DNA from: Bacteroidota bacterium
GTDB taxonomy: Bacteria > Bacteroidota > Bacteroidia > Bacteroidales > VadinHA17
Assembly: GCA_021816545.1 (NCBI GenBank)
Contig: JAKAXP010000007.1
Coordinates: 1-28,973 of the forward strand
DNA: 28,973 nucleotides
Direction of reading: 5' to 3'
Translations under genes and position numbers: made by a program
The notes under the pieces: model-generated
What the model saw: only the letters and a program-made list of their open reading frames with translations
Told to the model about the DNA's origin: nothing
Database searches by the model: none
Part shown: one piece after another, positions 14,787-23,647 of the stretch
Position numbering within the stretch: the first letter of the stretch is position 1
How the letters are laid out: every line of letters starts with the position of its first letter

Positions 14787-14794
14787 CAAAGATA
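14787..14794 (-). promoter_or_regulatory. -7 box of the ahcY promoter
   Basis: The minus strand reads TATCTTTG, an exact TAnnTTTG match, 22 bases before the ATG. It lies in the 51-base gap after ribF, so ahcY can be transcribed independently. No exact -33 TTTG was found. Confidence 0.6.
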
Positions 14795-14815
14795 ACTAAA
14801 AAAACTGATTATTGT

Positions 14816-15760
14816 TCAGCTGCCAAGAAGGGCAATAGTCATCTCACGGTCCTTTGCAAGCTGGGCTGCCAGCACATCCACATTTTCAAATTTCATCTCA
14901 TCGCGAAGCCTGTGCCGGAATATAACGGTGACCGTCCTGCCGTAAAGATCGCCGCTGAAGTCAACCAGGTGTACCTCAATTGTGCGGATGCCGTCGCTGT
15001 CAGCGATTGTAGGCCTGTGCCCTATATTCAGCATCGCAATATGCCTCACGGCAGACCCCTCAATTGTCACCTCAACTGCATAGACTCCGGTGCGGGGAAT
15101 CAGCTTATGTTCGAATACCGGTGCTATATTGGCAGTGGGGAAGCCCATGTTGCGGCCTATCCTTCTTCCTGACACCACCCTGCCCCTGATGAAGTAATCA
15201 TAACCGAGCATCGCGGCAGCCTTATCGATACGTCCGTCTCCCAGGGCTTTCCTGATGAGCGATGAGCTGACAGGTTCTCCGTCAACTATGTATGCATCCT
15301 CCCTGGTAACCCGGAAGTCCATTCTTGCGGCGCACTCCTGTATAGTATTACTGTCGCCTTCATGCCTCCTGCCGAAGTGGTGGTTGTAACCGGTTATCAG
15401 ATGCCGGACTCCCAGATGGCTGCAAAGTACTGACCCGACGAATTCTGAAGCAGTCATCCTGCTGAGCTCATGTGTAAAAGGAATGACAACCATGTGGCCA
15501 ATTCCTGTTGAATGCAGCAGTTCCGTACGCTCTTCCAGGTCAGTCAGGAAACTGAGATGACCCGGATCGCCGGTGAGGACTATCCGCGGATGCGGATCAA
15601 ATGTAACTGCTACGGAATCAGCATCTTCCTTTGCCGCTTCCCGGATCACCCGGCTGAGAAGCATCCGGTGTCCGAGATGAACACCGTCGAAGACACCCAT
15701 GGTGATAACCGGATTGTGGAATGATATGCCTTTATAGCCTTTATGTACCTGCATGACCAT
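14816..15760 (-). CDS. ribF: Bifunctional riboflavin kinase/FAD synthetase
   Basis: Phosphorylates riboflavin to FMN and adenylylates FMN to FAD. The 314-residue length fits bacterial RibF. The N-terminal FMN adenylyltransferase domain has MGVFDGVHLGHR (about residues 21-32), a nucleotidyltransferase HxGH-type motif, plus VTFDPHPRIVL and GYNHHFGRRHEGD. The C-terminal riboflavin kinase domain (about 187-314) has GRRIGRNMGFPTANI with the conserved PTAN residues 208-211. The first Met at 15760 is followed two codons later by another (MVMQ), and either could be used. No FMN riboswitch-like leader was recognised in the 125 bases to the divergent cassette gene. ahcY downstream has its own promoter. 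Confidence 0.96.
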   Translation of the reverse strand: MVMQVHKGYKGISFHNPVITMGVFDGVHLGHRMLLSRVIREAAKEDADSVAVTFDPHPRIVLTGDPGHLSFLTDLEERTELLHSTGIGHMVVIPFTHELSRMTASEFVGSVLCSHLGVRHLITGYNHHFGRRHEGDSNTIQECAARMDFRVTREDAYIVDGEPVSSSLIRKALGDGRIDKAAAMLGYDYFIRGRVVSGRRIGRNMGFPTANIAPVFEHKLIPRTGVYAVEVTIEGSAVRHIAMLNIGHRPTIADSDGIRTIEVHLVDFSGDLYGRTVTVIFRHRLRDEMKFENVDVLAAQLAKDREMTIALLGS

Positions 15761-15810
15761 AATGAGACTTCAAAAATAAGAAAGTTAAACGCTGAATCAT
15801 CATCAGTATG

Positions 15811-15822
15811 TGTTGCACAACA
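15811..15822. promoter_or_regulatory. Quasi-palindrome upstream of the cassette promoter
   Basis: TGTTG-CA-CAACA is an inverted repeat with a two-base centre, about 35 bases upstream of the cassette's -7 box and between it and divergent ribF. The position would suit an activator or repressor site, but there is a single copy and no known match. Confidence 0.25.
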
Positions 15823-15856
15823 AAAAACTGACAGAACAATGGGTCCCTATTATTGT

Positions 15857-15864
15857 TAATTTTG
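15857..15864 (+). promoter_or_regulatory. -7 box of the four-gene cassette promoter
   Basis: TAATTTTG matches TAnnTTTG, 21 bases before the ATG at 15886. No clear -33 TTTG is seen, so the promoter may need an activator or an alternative sigma factor. A longer TTG-started reading of gene A (from 15853) would begin inside this region and is rejected. Confidence 0.5.
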
Positions 15865-15885
15865 AAGCTCTTAACCCCTCAGGGA

Positions 15886-16593
15886 ATGAGAAAAACTATT
15901 CTGAACCTGCTGCTGTTCATTCTTTTTGCAGTTTCAGTCAGTGGACAGCACCTTGCTCCCGGCTACGGAGAAGCAGACCCTGTATGGCTTGAACAGCTGC
16001 TCTACAGGGGAGTTGAGTGGCGTCCGAGAATGACTGTTGCCGAGGGAAACGAGTTCTTCATGGCAGACGCCTGGCTTGACGGAACAGTCACTTTGCATGG
16101 CCTGACTTTCACAGGCATGAAATTAAGGTATGATATATTCAATGACAGGCTTGTGATCCTCTGGAAAGATATCCAGGCCCTGGTTGTCAGCAGCGATGAG
16201 GTTGATGCATTTTCAATAGGGTATGGCGCATCGGCAAGGCGTTTCATCAATCTCAGGGATGATTACAGGGGAATTTCCGGGTTTGCGGAGGTGATTTATA
16301 AGGGCAGCTCCATGGTTGTGGCCCGTCATATAAAGGTCATCGGGAAGAATACATCTATGTCATCATATGCCCAGTTCAGGGAGAACACGCACTATTATCT
16401 GATCACCGGCGGAAACGGGCTCCAGATAAGAAACAGGGGCTCATTCCTCAATATGCTTGGAGTACATGAGGCTGAGGTCAAGAGATATGTCCGCCAGAAC
16501 CATATACTTGTGGGCAGGTCTTCTCCTGAGGGTTTTGGCGTTGCAGCAGAATATTATGATTCACTGGTTAAAGGTGCGGAGGTTAAAAATTGA
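15886..16593 (+). CDS. Cassette 1 gene A: exported protein of unknown function
   Basis: A 235-residue protein with a signal peptide (MRKTILNLLLFILFAVSVSG, cleavage before or at Q21). It belongs to no named family I can give, but has a paralogue at 22955-23647. Shared landmarks in order are WLxQ near the mature N-terminus, GxVTxxGxxF, LRYDIxND, RFxNL or RFVNF, a Y-x-G pair (EVIYKGS / LVLYDGK), a HIKVI/YVKTV basic strand, YAQFRE/YATFIE, NRGSF/NRKDV, EVKRYVRQN/EVREFIRRN and EYYDSL/EYFDSI. The pattern of short strands with a helical C-terminus fits a periplasmic or surface beta-rich protein. The stop overlaps the TTG start of the receptor gene by four bases, so the two are translationally coupled. 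A partner or chaperone role for the receptor is an inference. Confidence 0.8.
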   Translation: MRKTILNLLLFILFAVSVSGQHLAPGYGEADPVWLEQLLYRGVEWRPRMTVAEGNEFFMADAWLDGTVTLHGLTFTGMKLRYDIFNDRLVILWKDIQALVVSSDEVDAFSIGYGASARRFINLRDDYRGISGFAEVIYKGSSMVVARHIKVIGKNTSMSSYAQFRENTHYYLITGGNGLQIRNRGSFLNMLGVHEAEVKRYVRQNHILVGRSSPEGFGVAAEYYDSLVKGAEVKN

Positions 16594-19322
16594 GAAACGC
16601 ATTTCTCATACTGATCCTGTTGCTATTGGCGCCGCTCACCCGGGCGCAGGTCAAAACCGGCACATTCAGCGGCCGCTATTCAGGTGTCCCCTTTGACACC
16701 CTTGCACTCTCAGTTGAGCGCAAGGCCGGTATAAGGGTCTTCTACAATCCTGCCTGGACCGGTGACATCAGGGTCTCAGGCAACTGGGAGAATGCTTCTC
16801 CGCTGGGCGTGATTGACAGGGTTGTCTCACCCAACGGCCTTTTCTGTATCGAAGACGAGGAGGGAAACATAATCATCACCAGGAACTTTACTGTCAGGCG
16901 CAGCTTCATGCGTGAGGCAGGTGACAGCGCAGTGATGGCCATGACTGATACGGTGGTCACTGCCGCGGAGAGCCTTCTCGAGGGCGAAGTGATAACGCTG
17001 GGCAATCCGGCCGACCTCCGCCAGGGAGGCAAGGTGGTTCTTTCCGGATTTGTAACAAACAGCGCCACCGGCGAACCGATACAGGGGGCCTCTGTACAGG
17101 TCCGTGAACTGGGAACAGGTGTCATGACCAACCAGGAAGGTTACTATGTCATAACCCTCCCCAGGGGATCGTACAGGCTTGAATACAGGTCACTGGGTTC
17201 ACATGACACATTCCGAAGCGTAAATTTATACGCCGGAGGGCGGATCAATATTGCCATGGAGGAGCGGATCATCCCCATTCGTGAAGCAATAGTTACAGCC
17301 AGCCGGCGGGAGAAGCTTGACCGGCTGGAAAGCGGGATGTCAAGGATGAATATCCAGACAATAAGGCTCTCTCCCTCTTCGCTTGGCGAAGCTGACATAA
17401 TAAAGAGTGTCCTGCTCATGCCGGGAGTAAAGTCTGTGGGAGAGGGATCAGCCGGGTTCAACGTACGTGGCGGATCATCAGATCAGAACCTCATCCTTCT
17501 TTACGGTGCCCCGATGTACAATTCCTCCCATTTCTTCGGCTTTTTCAGCGCAGTCAATTCCGAGATAATCAGTGATGTCTCCCTTTACAAGGGGGGAATA
17601 CCTGCCCAGTACGGCGGGAGGGTCTCATCCATACTTGAGATAACCGAAAAGGATGGGAACAGGAAGGAGTTTACAGGCAATGCCGGGGTTAGCATGGTGG
17701 CAGCCCACCTCACCCTGGAGGGGCCGGTGAAGAAGGAGCATTCCTCATTCCTGGTGGCCGCCCGGGGTACATACTCTAACTGGGTCCTCGGCCGGCTGCC
17801 AGATGCATCGGTCAGGAACAGCAGGGCAGGATTCTATGACATAAACAGCCATTTTGTGACTGACATCGGAAAGAACAGCCTCCTGGAGCTGTCGGCATAC
17901 TACAGTCATGACGATTTCCGGTTCAACCGTGACACCGTCTATGCCTATGACAACCTTATTGCATCAGCACGTTTCAGGCACACTTTTTCACCGTCACTTC
18001 TTGCACTTTTCACGCTGGGCAACAGTCACTACCGTTACAGTGTCAGTAACTCGCGCATTGAAGACTATGCCGGAAGGATGGAACATATGGTCAACACCAC
18101 CACGGCCGTAGCCGGACTGACATGGTATCTCGGATCGGGACATGAGCTGAAGTTCGGAGGTGAGGCCAACCTGCACCTTATTGACCCCGGAACCCGGACA
18201 CCCATATCCCCTCTGTCAGTCATCAGACCGCTGCGGATTGACAGGGAGGCAGGAGTTGAGACAGCGCTCTATGCCGACTACAAGGCTGATCTTGGTGCCA
18301 GGCTGACTGCCAGGGCAGGTCTCCGTCTTTCATCCTTCCTTGCTTTGGGCCCGGGAACTGTGTACAGGTATAACCCCCTCTTTTCAAAGGAACCGGGTTC
18401 TCTAACCGATTCTGTTAAATACAGGGCAGGAAGCGTCATGAAGGCCTATGCCAGCCCCGAAGTGCGGCTGTCATTGAATTATCTCCTTACAACGGATATC
18501 TCACTCAAGCTTAACTATAACCGTACCTGCCAGTACCTTCACCTCCTCTCCAATACAACCGCCATCTCTCCCACTGACACATGGAAGATGTCAGATTATC
18601 ACATCAGGCCCCAGAAGGGAGACCAGGTTGCGGCAGGGTTATTCTTTGACATTGCCGGGAACAAGTATGAGATCTCGCTTGACGGCTATTACAAGTGGCT
18701 GCACAACCTCATAGATTATAAGGGAGGGGCCAGACTGACAATGAATCAGCTGATTGAGCAGGATATAATTCCCGCCGAAGGGCGTTCCTACGGGGTTGAA
18801 TTCATGCTGAAAAAGAACGTCGGCAAGCTAAAATCGACACTGAACTACACCTGGTCAAATGTAAGGCTCAGGAGCACCGGGAAGTTCAGTTCGGAGATAA
18901 TAAACGGAGGGAGCTTCTATCCGGCCAGCTATGACAGACCCCATGATCTCAGCCTGCAGGTGAACTGGCTGTGGTCAAGAAGGTTAAGCTGGAGCACAAA
19001 TCTGGTCTATTCAACCGGGAGGCCGGTGACATACCCGGTAACATGGTACAACCATGACGGGCTCCAGGTGATATACTACTCTGACAGAAACCAGTACAGG
19101 CTTCCTGATTATATACGCTGGGATCTCTCAATGAGTATCTACGGAAGCCTTAAGGCATCGAGGCTCTTCAGGTCAACATGGAACATATCGCTTTACAATG
19201 TTACCGGGAGGGAAAACGTATATTCAGTCTTCTTCAGGATTGAGAACGGCAAGATCCGGGGATATGCTCTCTCAGTATTCGGAAGGACCATACCAACAGT
19301 AACATACAGAGTTGACTTCTGA
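16590..19322 (+). CDS. Cassette 1 gene B: TonB-dependent receptor with STN-like and CarboxypepD-reg-like domains
   Basis: Outer-membrane active-transport channel of 910 residues. The start is TTG at 16590 in a TTGA overlap with gene A's stop; it gives a good signal peptide (residues 1-19, cleavage before QVKTG), and no ATG is near. Residues about 30-100 are an STN-like segment (FDTLALSVERKAGIRVFYN ... GNIIITRNF). Residues about 148-228 form a carboxypeptidase regulatory-like beta-sandwich (LSGFVTNSATGEPIQGASV). The plug is about 235-355 with FNVRGGSSDQNLILLYGAP, SHFFGFF and YGGRVSSILEI. The rest is a beta-barrel ending in Phe. This subgroup is regularly seen beside DUF4249 genes in Bacteroidota. 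The cargo is unknown. STN domains often signal to FecR-type anti-sigma factors, but none is encoded here. Confidence 0.93.
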   Translation: MRNAFLILILLLLAPLTRAQVKTGTFSGRYSGVPFDTLALSVERKAGIRVFYNPAWTGDIRVSGNWENASPLGVIDRVVSPNGLFCIEDEEGNIIITRNFTVRRSFMREAGDSAVMAMTDTVVTAAESLLEGEVITLGNPADLRQGGKVVLSGFVTNSATGEPIQGASVQVRELGTGVMTNQEGYYVITLPRGSYRLEYRSLGSHDTFRSVNLYAGGRINIAMEERIIPIREAIVTASRREKLDRLESGMSRMNIQTIRLSPSSLGEADIIKSVLLMPGVKSVGEGSAGFNVRGGSSDQNLILLYGAPMYNSSHFFGFFSAVNSEIISDVSLYKGGIPAQYGGRVSSILEITEKDGNRKEFTGNAGVSMVAAHLTLEGPVKKEHSSFLVAARGTYSNWVLGRLPDASVRNSRAGFYDINSHFVTDIGKNSLLELSAYYSHDDFRFNRDTVYAYDNLIASARFRHTFSPSLLALFTLGNSHYRYSVSNSRIEDYAGRMEHMVNTTTAVAGLTWYLGSGHELKFGGEANLHLIDPGTRTPISPLSVIRPLRIDREAGVETALYADYKADLGARLTARAGLRLSSFLALGPGTVYRYNPLFSKEPGSLTDSVKYRAGSVMKAYASPEVRLSLNYLLTTDISLKLNYNRTCQYLHLLSNTTAISPTDTWKMSDYHIRPQKGDQVAAGLFFDIAGNKYEISLDGYYKWLHNLIDYKGGARLTMNQLIEQDIIPAEGRSYGVEFMLKKNVGKLKSTLNYTWSNVRLRSTGKFSSEIINGGSFYPASYDRPHDLSLQVNWLWSRRLSWSTNLVYSTGRPVTYPVTWYNHDGLQVIYYSDRNQYRLPDYIRWDLSMSIYGSLKASRLFRSTWNISLYNVTGRENVYSVFFRIENGKIRGYALSVFGRTIPTVTYRVDF

Positions 19323-19330
19323 CAGGAAAA

Positions 19331-20467
19331 ATGAAAATAAGAATTATCATATCTGCCCTGTATGCCCTGGCCGCAGCTTCATGTATCAGCCAGTTTACTC
19401 CGGAGATCGTCACACAGGACAGGTTCCTCACGGTTAATGGCCTGATTACAGATGAGAACAGGCGCTATGAAATAAAACTCACCTACTCCAAACCGCTCGA
19501 CGAAACCTCGGCGGAAGAGCCGGCACGCGGTGCCATCGTTACGATCCTTGATGACACAGGCAACTCATGGGCATTCACCGAAGTAAAACCTGGTGTTTAC
19601 AAAAGTGACTCCACGCAGTTCAGGGGGACTCCGGGGTACACATATACGCTTCGTGTTCAGCACAAGGGAAGTGAGTACCAGTCAGACCCCTGTCTTCTCC
19701 GCGCCGCTCCTCCCATCGACACAGTGACCCATGAAATCCTTGACAGGGAGATAAATGCCTCGGGAGTTAAGAAAAAAGTTGTGAGGGTCGCTGTCAGTTC
19801 ACATGATCCCGGTTCGCAGACACATTACTTCCGATGGACTTTTGAGGAGACATGGGAGTTGCACCTCCCGTTCAACCTGCTGGACTATTATACGGCTGTC
19901 TGCTGGACCTCGGATAAATCACACGAAATACTTATTGCCAATACCGAAGCGCTGAAGGAGGACCGCATCACGGACTTCACCCTAACCGAATTTGACAACT
20001 CCAGTGACCGCGGACAGTACAAATACAGCATGCTGGTTCATCAGCACTCAGTGAGCCCTGAGGAGTATGAGTTCTGGGACAAGGTGAAGAAGGTTTCTGA
20101 GAACACCGGCGGTCTGTATGATGTCATCCCGGCCGCTGTTCCCGGAAACGTAAAGTCGACCAGTGATCCTTCGGACCTTGTCCTGGGTTACTTCAGCGTT
20201 TCCGGAGTCACAAGTAAAAGGATATTCATCAGAAGTCCGCTCCTCGTTCCTGACCTGTATCATGACAAATGTGTGGAGGAGGTTGTTCCAAGGAACGCAC
20301 CCATAATAGGCCTGGGTACTGAAATATGGGCCATCAATCAGATTGCAGATGAATTCGGTAACCTCTTCTGGGAGTTGACCCGGAACAAAGCCTGCATTGA
20401 CTGTGCCATGTTTGCTTCAAATGTAAAACCTGATTACTGGGATGAGGGCTTCAGGCAATACAAATAA
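19331..20467 (+). CDS. Cassette 1 gene C: DUF4249 lipoprotein
   Basis: A 378-residue predicted lipoprotein with signal peptide MKIRIIISALYALAAASC and lipobox Cys18. After CISQFTPEIV come an Ig-like N-terminal region with VTILDDTGNSWAFTEVKPGVY and YTLRVQHKGSEYQSD, then a longer C-terminal domain. That domain contains WTFEETWEL, CWTSDKSHEILIANT, YSMLVHQHSVSPEEYEFWDKV and GGLYDVIPAAVPGNVKS, and ends CIDCAMFASNVKPDYWDEG. These blocks fit DUF4249, a Bacteroidota family usually encoded next to this type of TonB-dependent receptor. By analogy with SusC/SusD it may be the surface or lid partner of the receptor; that is an inference. It starts 8 bases after the receptor stop and overlaps gene D by 26 bases. 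Confidence 0.9.
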   Translation: MKIRIIISALYALAAASCISQFTPEIVTQDRFLTVNGLITDENRRYEIKLTYSKPLDETSAEEPARGAIVTILDDTGNSWAFTEVKPGVYKSDSTQFRGTPGYTYTLRVQHKGSEYQSDPCLLRAAPPIDTVTHEILDREINASGVKKKVVRVAVSSHDPGSQTHYFRWTFEETWELHLPFNLLDYYTAVCWTSDKSHEILIANTEALKEDRITDFTLTEFDNSSDRGQYKYSMLVHQHSVSPEEYEFWDKVKKVSENTGGLYDVIPAAVPGNVKSTSDPSDLVLGYFSVSGVTSKRIFIRSPLLVPDLYHDKCVEEVVPRNAPIIGLGTEIWAINQIADEFGNLFWELTRNKACIDCAMFASNVKPDYWDEGFRQYK

Positions 20468-22892
20468 ACTGGCAGTCTTTGCATGTCTGCTGTGGATGGT
20501 GATGCCGGCTGCCGTTAGCGCATCCTTACCCGGCGGTCAGACACAATCAACATTCACAGGCGCCAATGGCTCAAGCCGGTATGCAACAACTCCTGCCGCG
20601 GCATACCAGTCAGCGCAGCAAGCGGATACCCTTCCTGCAATAAGGAATCACCCTCTTGTTGCGGGTACCGAGTCAGTGATAATGATAACCGACCGGGAGA
20701 CATATATTGCCGGCGAAAATGTCTGGTTCACAATGAATGCCCGCATCAGCGGACGGAATAACCTCCCCCGCAGCCTGGCCGGTTACGCCGAGATACTTAA
20801 CCGGGACGGAATGCCGGTAGCCCGGAGCCGGGTCCTCCTTGACAACGGCGGAACAGGCAACGGAGTGCTGTCATTGCCTGACTCTGTCTCGTCAGGTGAT
20901 TATATCCTCCGGGGATACACACGGGCAATGACATCACTGGGCCCGGAGTATTTCTTCACCCGCATCATCAGGGTATTCAACCCGTACAATCTCGGCACCA
21001 TATATACATCACTCAGTTCCGGGCAGACTGAACCCGGCCCGGCTGTCACGCTCTTCCCTGAGGGAGGATCCCTTGTTTTCGGGAGGCCGGTAAAGGTGGT
21101 CGTGAGGACCACCGGCTCCGACAATAAGGGCATTCCGGCAAGGGTGGTTCTCTATTCAGGAGACAGGACAACGGGGGATACGATTTTTACTGGTGAAAAC
21201 GGTCTTGGTTACGCATTTGCAGTATCTGATGCAACAGGAAGGCTCAGGGCTGAAGCCCTAATTGATTCAAAAGTGGTCAGCGGTGCTTTTACCGGACACA
21301 GACCTGCCGCACACGGACTGGCTGTCAGATTGCTTCCCGGCGGAGGAAAGGAGGTCAGTGTAGTGCACGCCCCGGGAGAATCAGCAAATGACCTCAACTG
21401 GTTGACAGTTGCAGTCATAAACAGCAACGGACTGGCCTTCCTCAGAAAATTCAGACCTGCTGGCGAAGAAAACAGTTTTGACATAACTGAAGCCATAACC
21501 GGGGAAGGCATCAGTGAGTGCCTCCTGTATGACAACTCAGGCAGCCTGATCGCCTCGAGGCTTTTCATGAACCGGGGAAACACACCCGGGCAGGGAAACG
21601 GAGAGAATCTGACCGTTGATATAACCGGAAAGACACTGCATATGATGCTGCCGGACGATTCATTGCATGTCACATTTTCAGCCTCAATCTCCGGTGAAGG
21701 GCACCTTCCCTGTCAGCGGAATCACCTCCTGCTTTCAGAATGGGTGACGGTGGGCAGCGTGGCCGATCCGTTCATCAGGCCGTTCCTCACCGGAGACGGA
21801 GAATTGCCGGATGAACTGCTCATAACACTGCACGACAGGTATCAGGATATCAATCCCGGGAGGGTGGAAAAGGTAATTGCAGAAACAATGGGGCTTGCCA
21901 TCGACTGCTCCGTGACCTTCCCTGGAACGCAGTTGCCGGCAACTGGAAAAAGAATGTTCATTAACCTTCCGGGAAAGGAGACCTTCCTGCGGTATGCAGT
22001 AAGCGACAATGACGGCAGGTTCACCTTCATTGTACCTCAACGGGTCGGCACAGGGGAGATTGTTATCTATCCCGAAGACACCACTCAGAACCTGTCGGTA
22101 AGGGTCTTCCCTCCCTTTTTCAGCGATGCTATCCGGCTTCGCGCGTCAGCGCATGATTTGACATCAGCAGCGGATGAGACAGTGACACGGATGAGCCTGA
22201 ACAGCCAGGTGATGAGGATTTACCAGGCAAACCAGACTGATACGGCTGACGTGATGCCGGCCACCGCGGAGAGGAAACACTTTTACGGTACTCCGGACAG
22301 GCGGCTTGTTATAGCCGATTATATAGCCCTGCCCGAAATGGAGGAATTCTTCTTTGAACTGATACCGGGGTGGAACCTTGTGAAAACAAGATCGGGGTAT
22401 GAGTTTCGTCTTTTTGATCCGGTGACGGGAGCCGAGATCAAAACCACCCCGATAATGTTCATTGACGGCACCTGTACGACTGATCCCGGAACAATTGCAC
22501 GGCTGTCACCATACATTACAGAATATATAGATGTCTGTGAGAGCTTTTTCCGTCTGGGGGCTGTGCTGCTGCCACCGGTTGTAAGCGTGGTTACACTTAA
22601 GGGCGATTACAGGCAGCAGGCCCTGCCGGTACAGGCTCTCAGGATAAGTTACCGGTTCACCAGCCCTGAAATAAATTTCAGACCTTACCCTGGTGATGCA
22701 TCAGGACATATGCCAAGGTTCAGCAACACGCTGCTCTGGGTCCCGGCTACAGTGTCCGGTACAGGCAGGGAGCTGTCATTCACATTACCCGGCCACGACT
22801 ACAACAGACCTGTAACTGTATGCCTGACCGCAATCGGCCCTGACGGGCGACCTTTGTTCTTTAGCAGGACATTTGATGCAGGGGTGCTGTGA
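20442..22892 (+). CDS. Cassette 1 gene D: exported MG2-like protein with TonB-plug-like segment
   Basis: An 816-residue exported protein of unknown function. The ATG at 20442 overlaps the DUF4249 stop and gives a signal sequence (NKLAVFACLLWMVMPAAVSA). Residues about 78-180 resemble the MG2 domain of alpha-2-macroglobulin-type proteins (ITDRETYIAGENVWFTM ... GDYILRGYT). FPEGGSLVFGRP at about 205-216 is a block common in large Bacteroidota MG2 proteins. Residues about 660-722 look like a TonB-receptor plug: PIMFIDG, DPGTIARLSP, EYIDV, VVSVVTLKGDY, but no barrel follows. The C-terminal domain (about 755-812) includes NTLLWVPATV and resembles the TLYWNP-type Ig-like ending. No thioester motif was seen, so a macroglobulin protease trap is unlikely. 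It probably works with the receptor and lipoprotein at the outer membrane. Confidence 0.82.
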   Translation: MRASGNTNKLAVFACLLWMVMPAAVSASLPGGQTQSTFTGANGSSRYATTPAAAYQSAQQADTLPAIRNHPLVAGTESVIMITDRETYIAGENVWFTMNARISGRNNLPRSLAGYAEILNRDGMPVARSRVLLDNGGTGNGVLSLPDSVSSGDYILRGYTRAMTSLGPEYFFTRIIRVFNPYNLGTIYTSLSSGQTEPGPAVTLFPEGGSLVFGRPVKVVVRTTGSDNKGIPARVVLYSGDRTTGDTIFTGENGLGYAFAVSDATGRLRAEALIDSKVVSGAFTGHRPAAHGLAVRLLPGGGKEVSVVHAPGESANDLNWLTVAVINSNGLAFLRKFRPAGEENSFDITEAITGEGISECLLYDNSGSLIASRLFMNRGNTPGQGNGENLTVDITGKTLHMMLPDDSLHVTFSASISGEGHLPCQRNHLLLSEWVTVGSVADPFIRPFLTGDGELPDELLITLHDRYQDINPGRVEKVIAETMGLAIDCSVTFPGTQLPATGKRMFINLPGKETFLRYAVSDNDGRFTFIVPQRVGTGEIVIYPEDTTQNLSVRVFPPFFSDAIRLRASAHDLTSAADETVTRMSLNSQVMRIYQANQTDTADVMPATAERKHFYGTPDRRLVIADYIALPEMEEFFFELIPGWNLVKTRSGYEFRLFDPVTGAEIKTTPIMFIDGTCTTDPGTIARLSPYITEYIDVCESFFRLGAVLLPPVVSVVTLKGDYRQQALPVQALRISYRFTSPEINFRPYPGDASGHMPRFSNTLLWVPATVSGTGRELSFTLPGHDYNRPVTVCLTAIGPDGRPLFFSRTFDAGVL

Positions 22893-22954
22893 TTTCCCTG
22901 AATTATTATTGCTATAATTGTGATTCCTGTAATAACGCTTAAAAAAGGGGAAAT

Positions 22955-23647
22955 ATGGGTTATAACCTGAGGAACTACACTTTGCTTGCACTGCTGTGGC
23001 CGTTTGTGCTCTTTGCCTCAGGTCCTGAGTCAAGTCACGGGAATGAGCCCCTGCCGGATACCACCTGGCTGAAGCAGCAGATCCGCAATGGCAGGATCTG
23101 GGAAAACAGGTACGGACGGGTTTCAGGCCATGAGTACTTTCTGACAGAGGCTTTGTGTGAAGGAAGAGTCACAGTTAACGGCAGGGAATTCAAAAACCTG
23201 CTTCTCCGGTATGATATCCTTAATGATGACCCGGTACTTATGGTTCATCCGGACCTCTTCATCATGCTGAACAGTGAAGCCGCGGGTGAATTCACAATCA
23301 TCTGCCAGAACAGGGAATACAGGTTCGTAAACTTCGGGGAAGCCGGATATTACCTTGTACTTTATGACGGGAAAACCAAGCTGCTGAGAAAATATGTCAA
23401 GACGGTTAAGAAGCAGTCATATGACAACCTGTATGCCACATTCATTGAGGAGTCAACTGATTACATTCTTTCCGGCGGCACTTTTCACACTGTAAAAAAC
23501 AGGAAGGACGTAGCCCTGGCTCTGGCAGGTAAGGAAAAGGAAGTCAGGGAGTTCATACGCAGGAATACCCCGTACAGGATTACCGGGAATGCCGAATCAC
23601 TGATCCCCGTACTTGAATATTTTGATTCAATCACACTGGAAAAATGA
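22955..23647 (+). CDS. Cassette 2 gene A: exported protein of unknown function, paralogue of 15886-16593
   Basis: A 230-residue paralogue of cassette 1 gene A. The signal peptide is about residues 1-23 (YTLLALLWPFVLFASG). Shared blocks are WLKQQIRNG, GRVTVNGREFKNLLLRYDILND, RFVNFGEAGYYLVLYDGKTK, YATFIEESTDYILSGG, NRKDVALALAGKEKEVREFIRRN and EYFDSITLE. The Leu-Arg-Tyr-Asp-Ile-x-Asn-Asp segment is the best conserved core between the copies. A purine-rich AAAAGGGG lies 5-10 bases before the ATG, a more obvious ribosome site than most genes here have. The stop overlaps the next ATG in ATGA. The mature protein is expected in the periplasm or on the surface; its activity is unknown. Confidence 0.8.
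   Translation: MGYNLRNYTLLALLWPFVLFASGPESSHGNEPLPDTTWLKQQIRNGRIWENRYGRVSGHEYFLTEALCEGRVTVNGREFKNLLLRYDILNDDPVLMVHPDLFIMLNSEAAGEFTIICQNREYRFVNFGEAGYYLVLYDGKTKLLRKYVKTVKKQSYDNLYATFIEESTDYILSGGTFHTVKNRKDVALALAGKEKEVREFIRRNTPYRITGNAESLIPVLEYFDSITLEK

Noticed and set aside
15853..15885. TTG-initiated N-terminal extension of cassette 1 gene A
   Set aside because: It would begin inside the promoter -7 region and spoil the signal peptide; the ATG at 15886 gives a standard one.
20442..22892. True alpha-2-macroglobulin protease inhibitor
   Set aside because: The MG2-like domain is present, but there is no visible thioester motif and the protein is far shorter than bacterial macroglobulins (typically well over 1500 residues).
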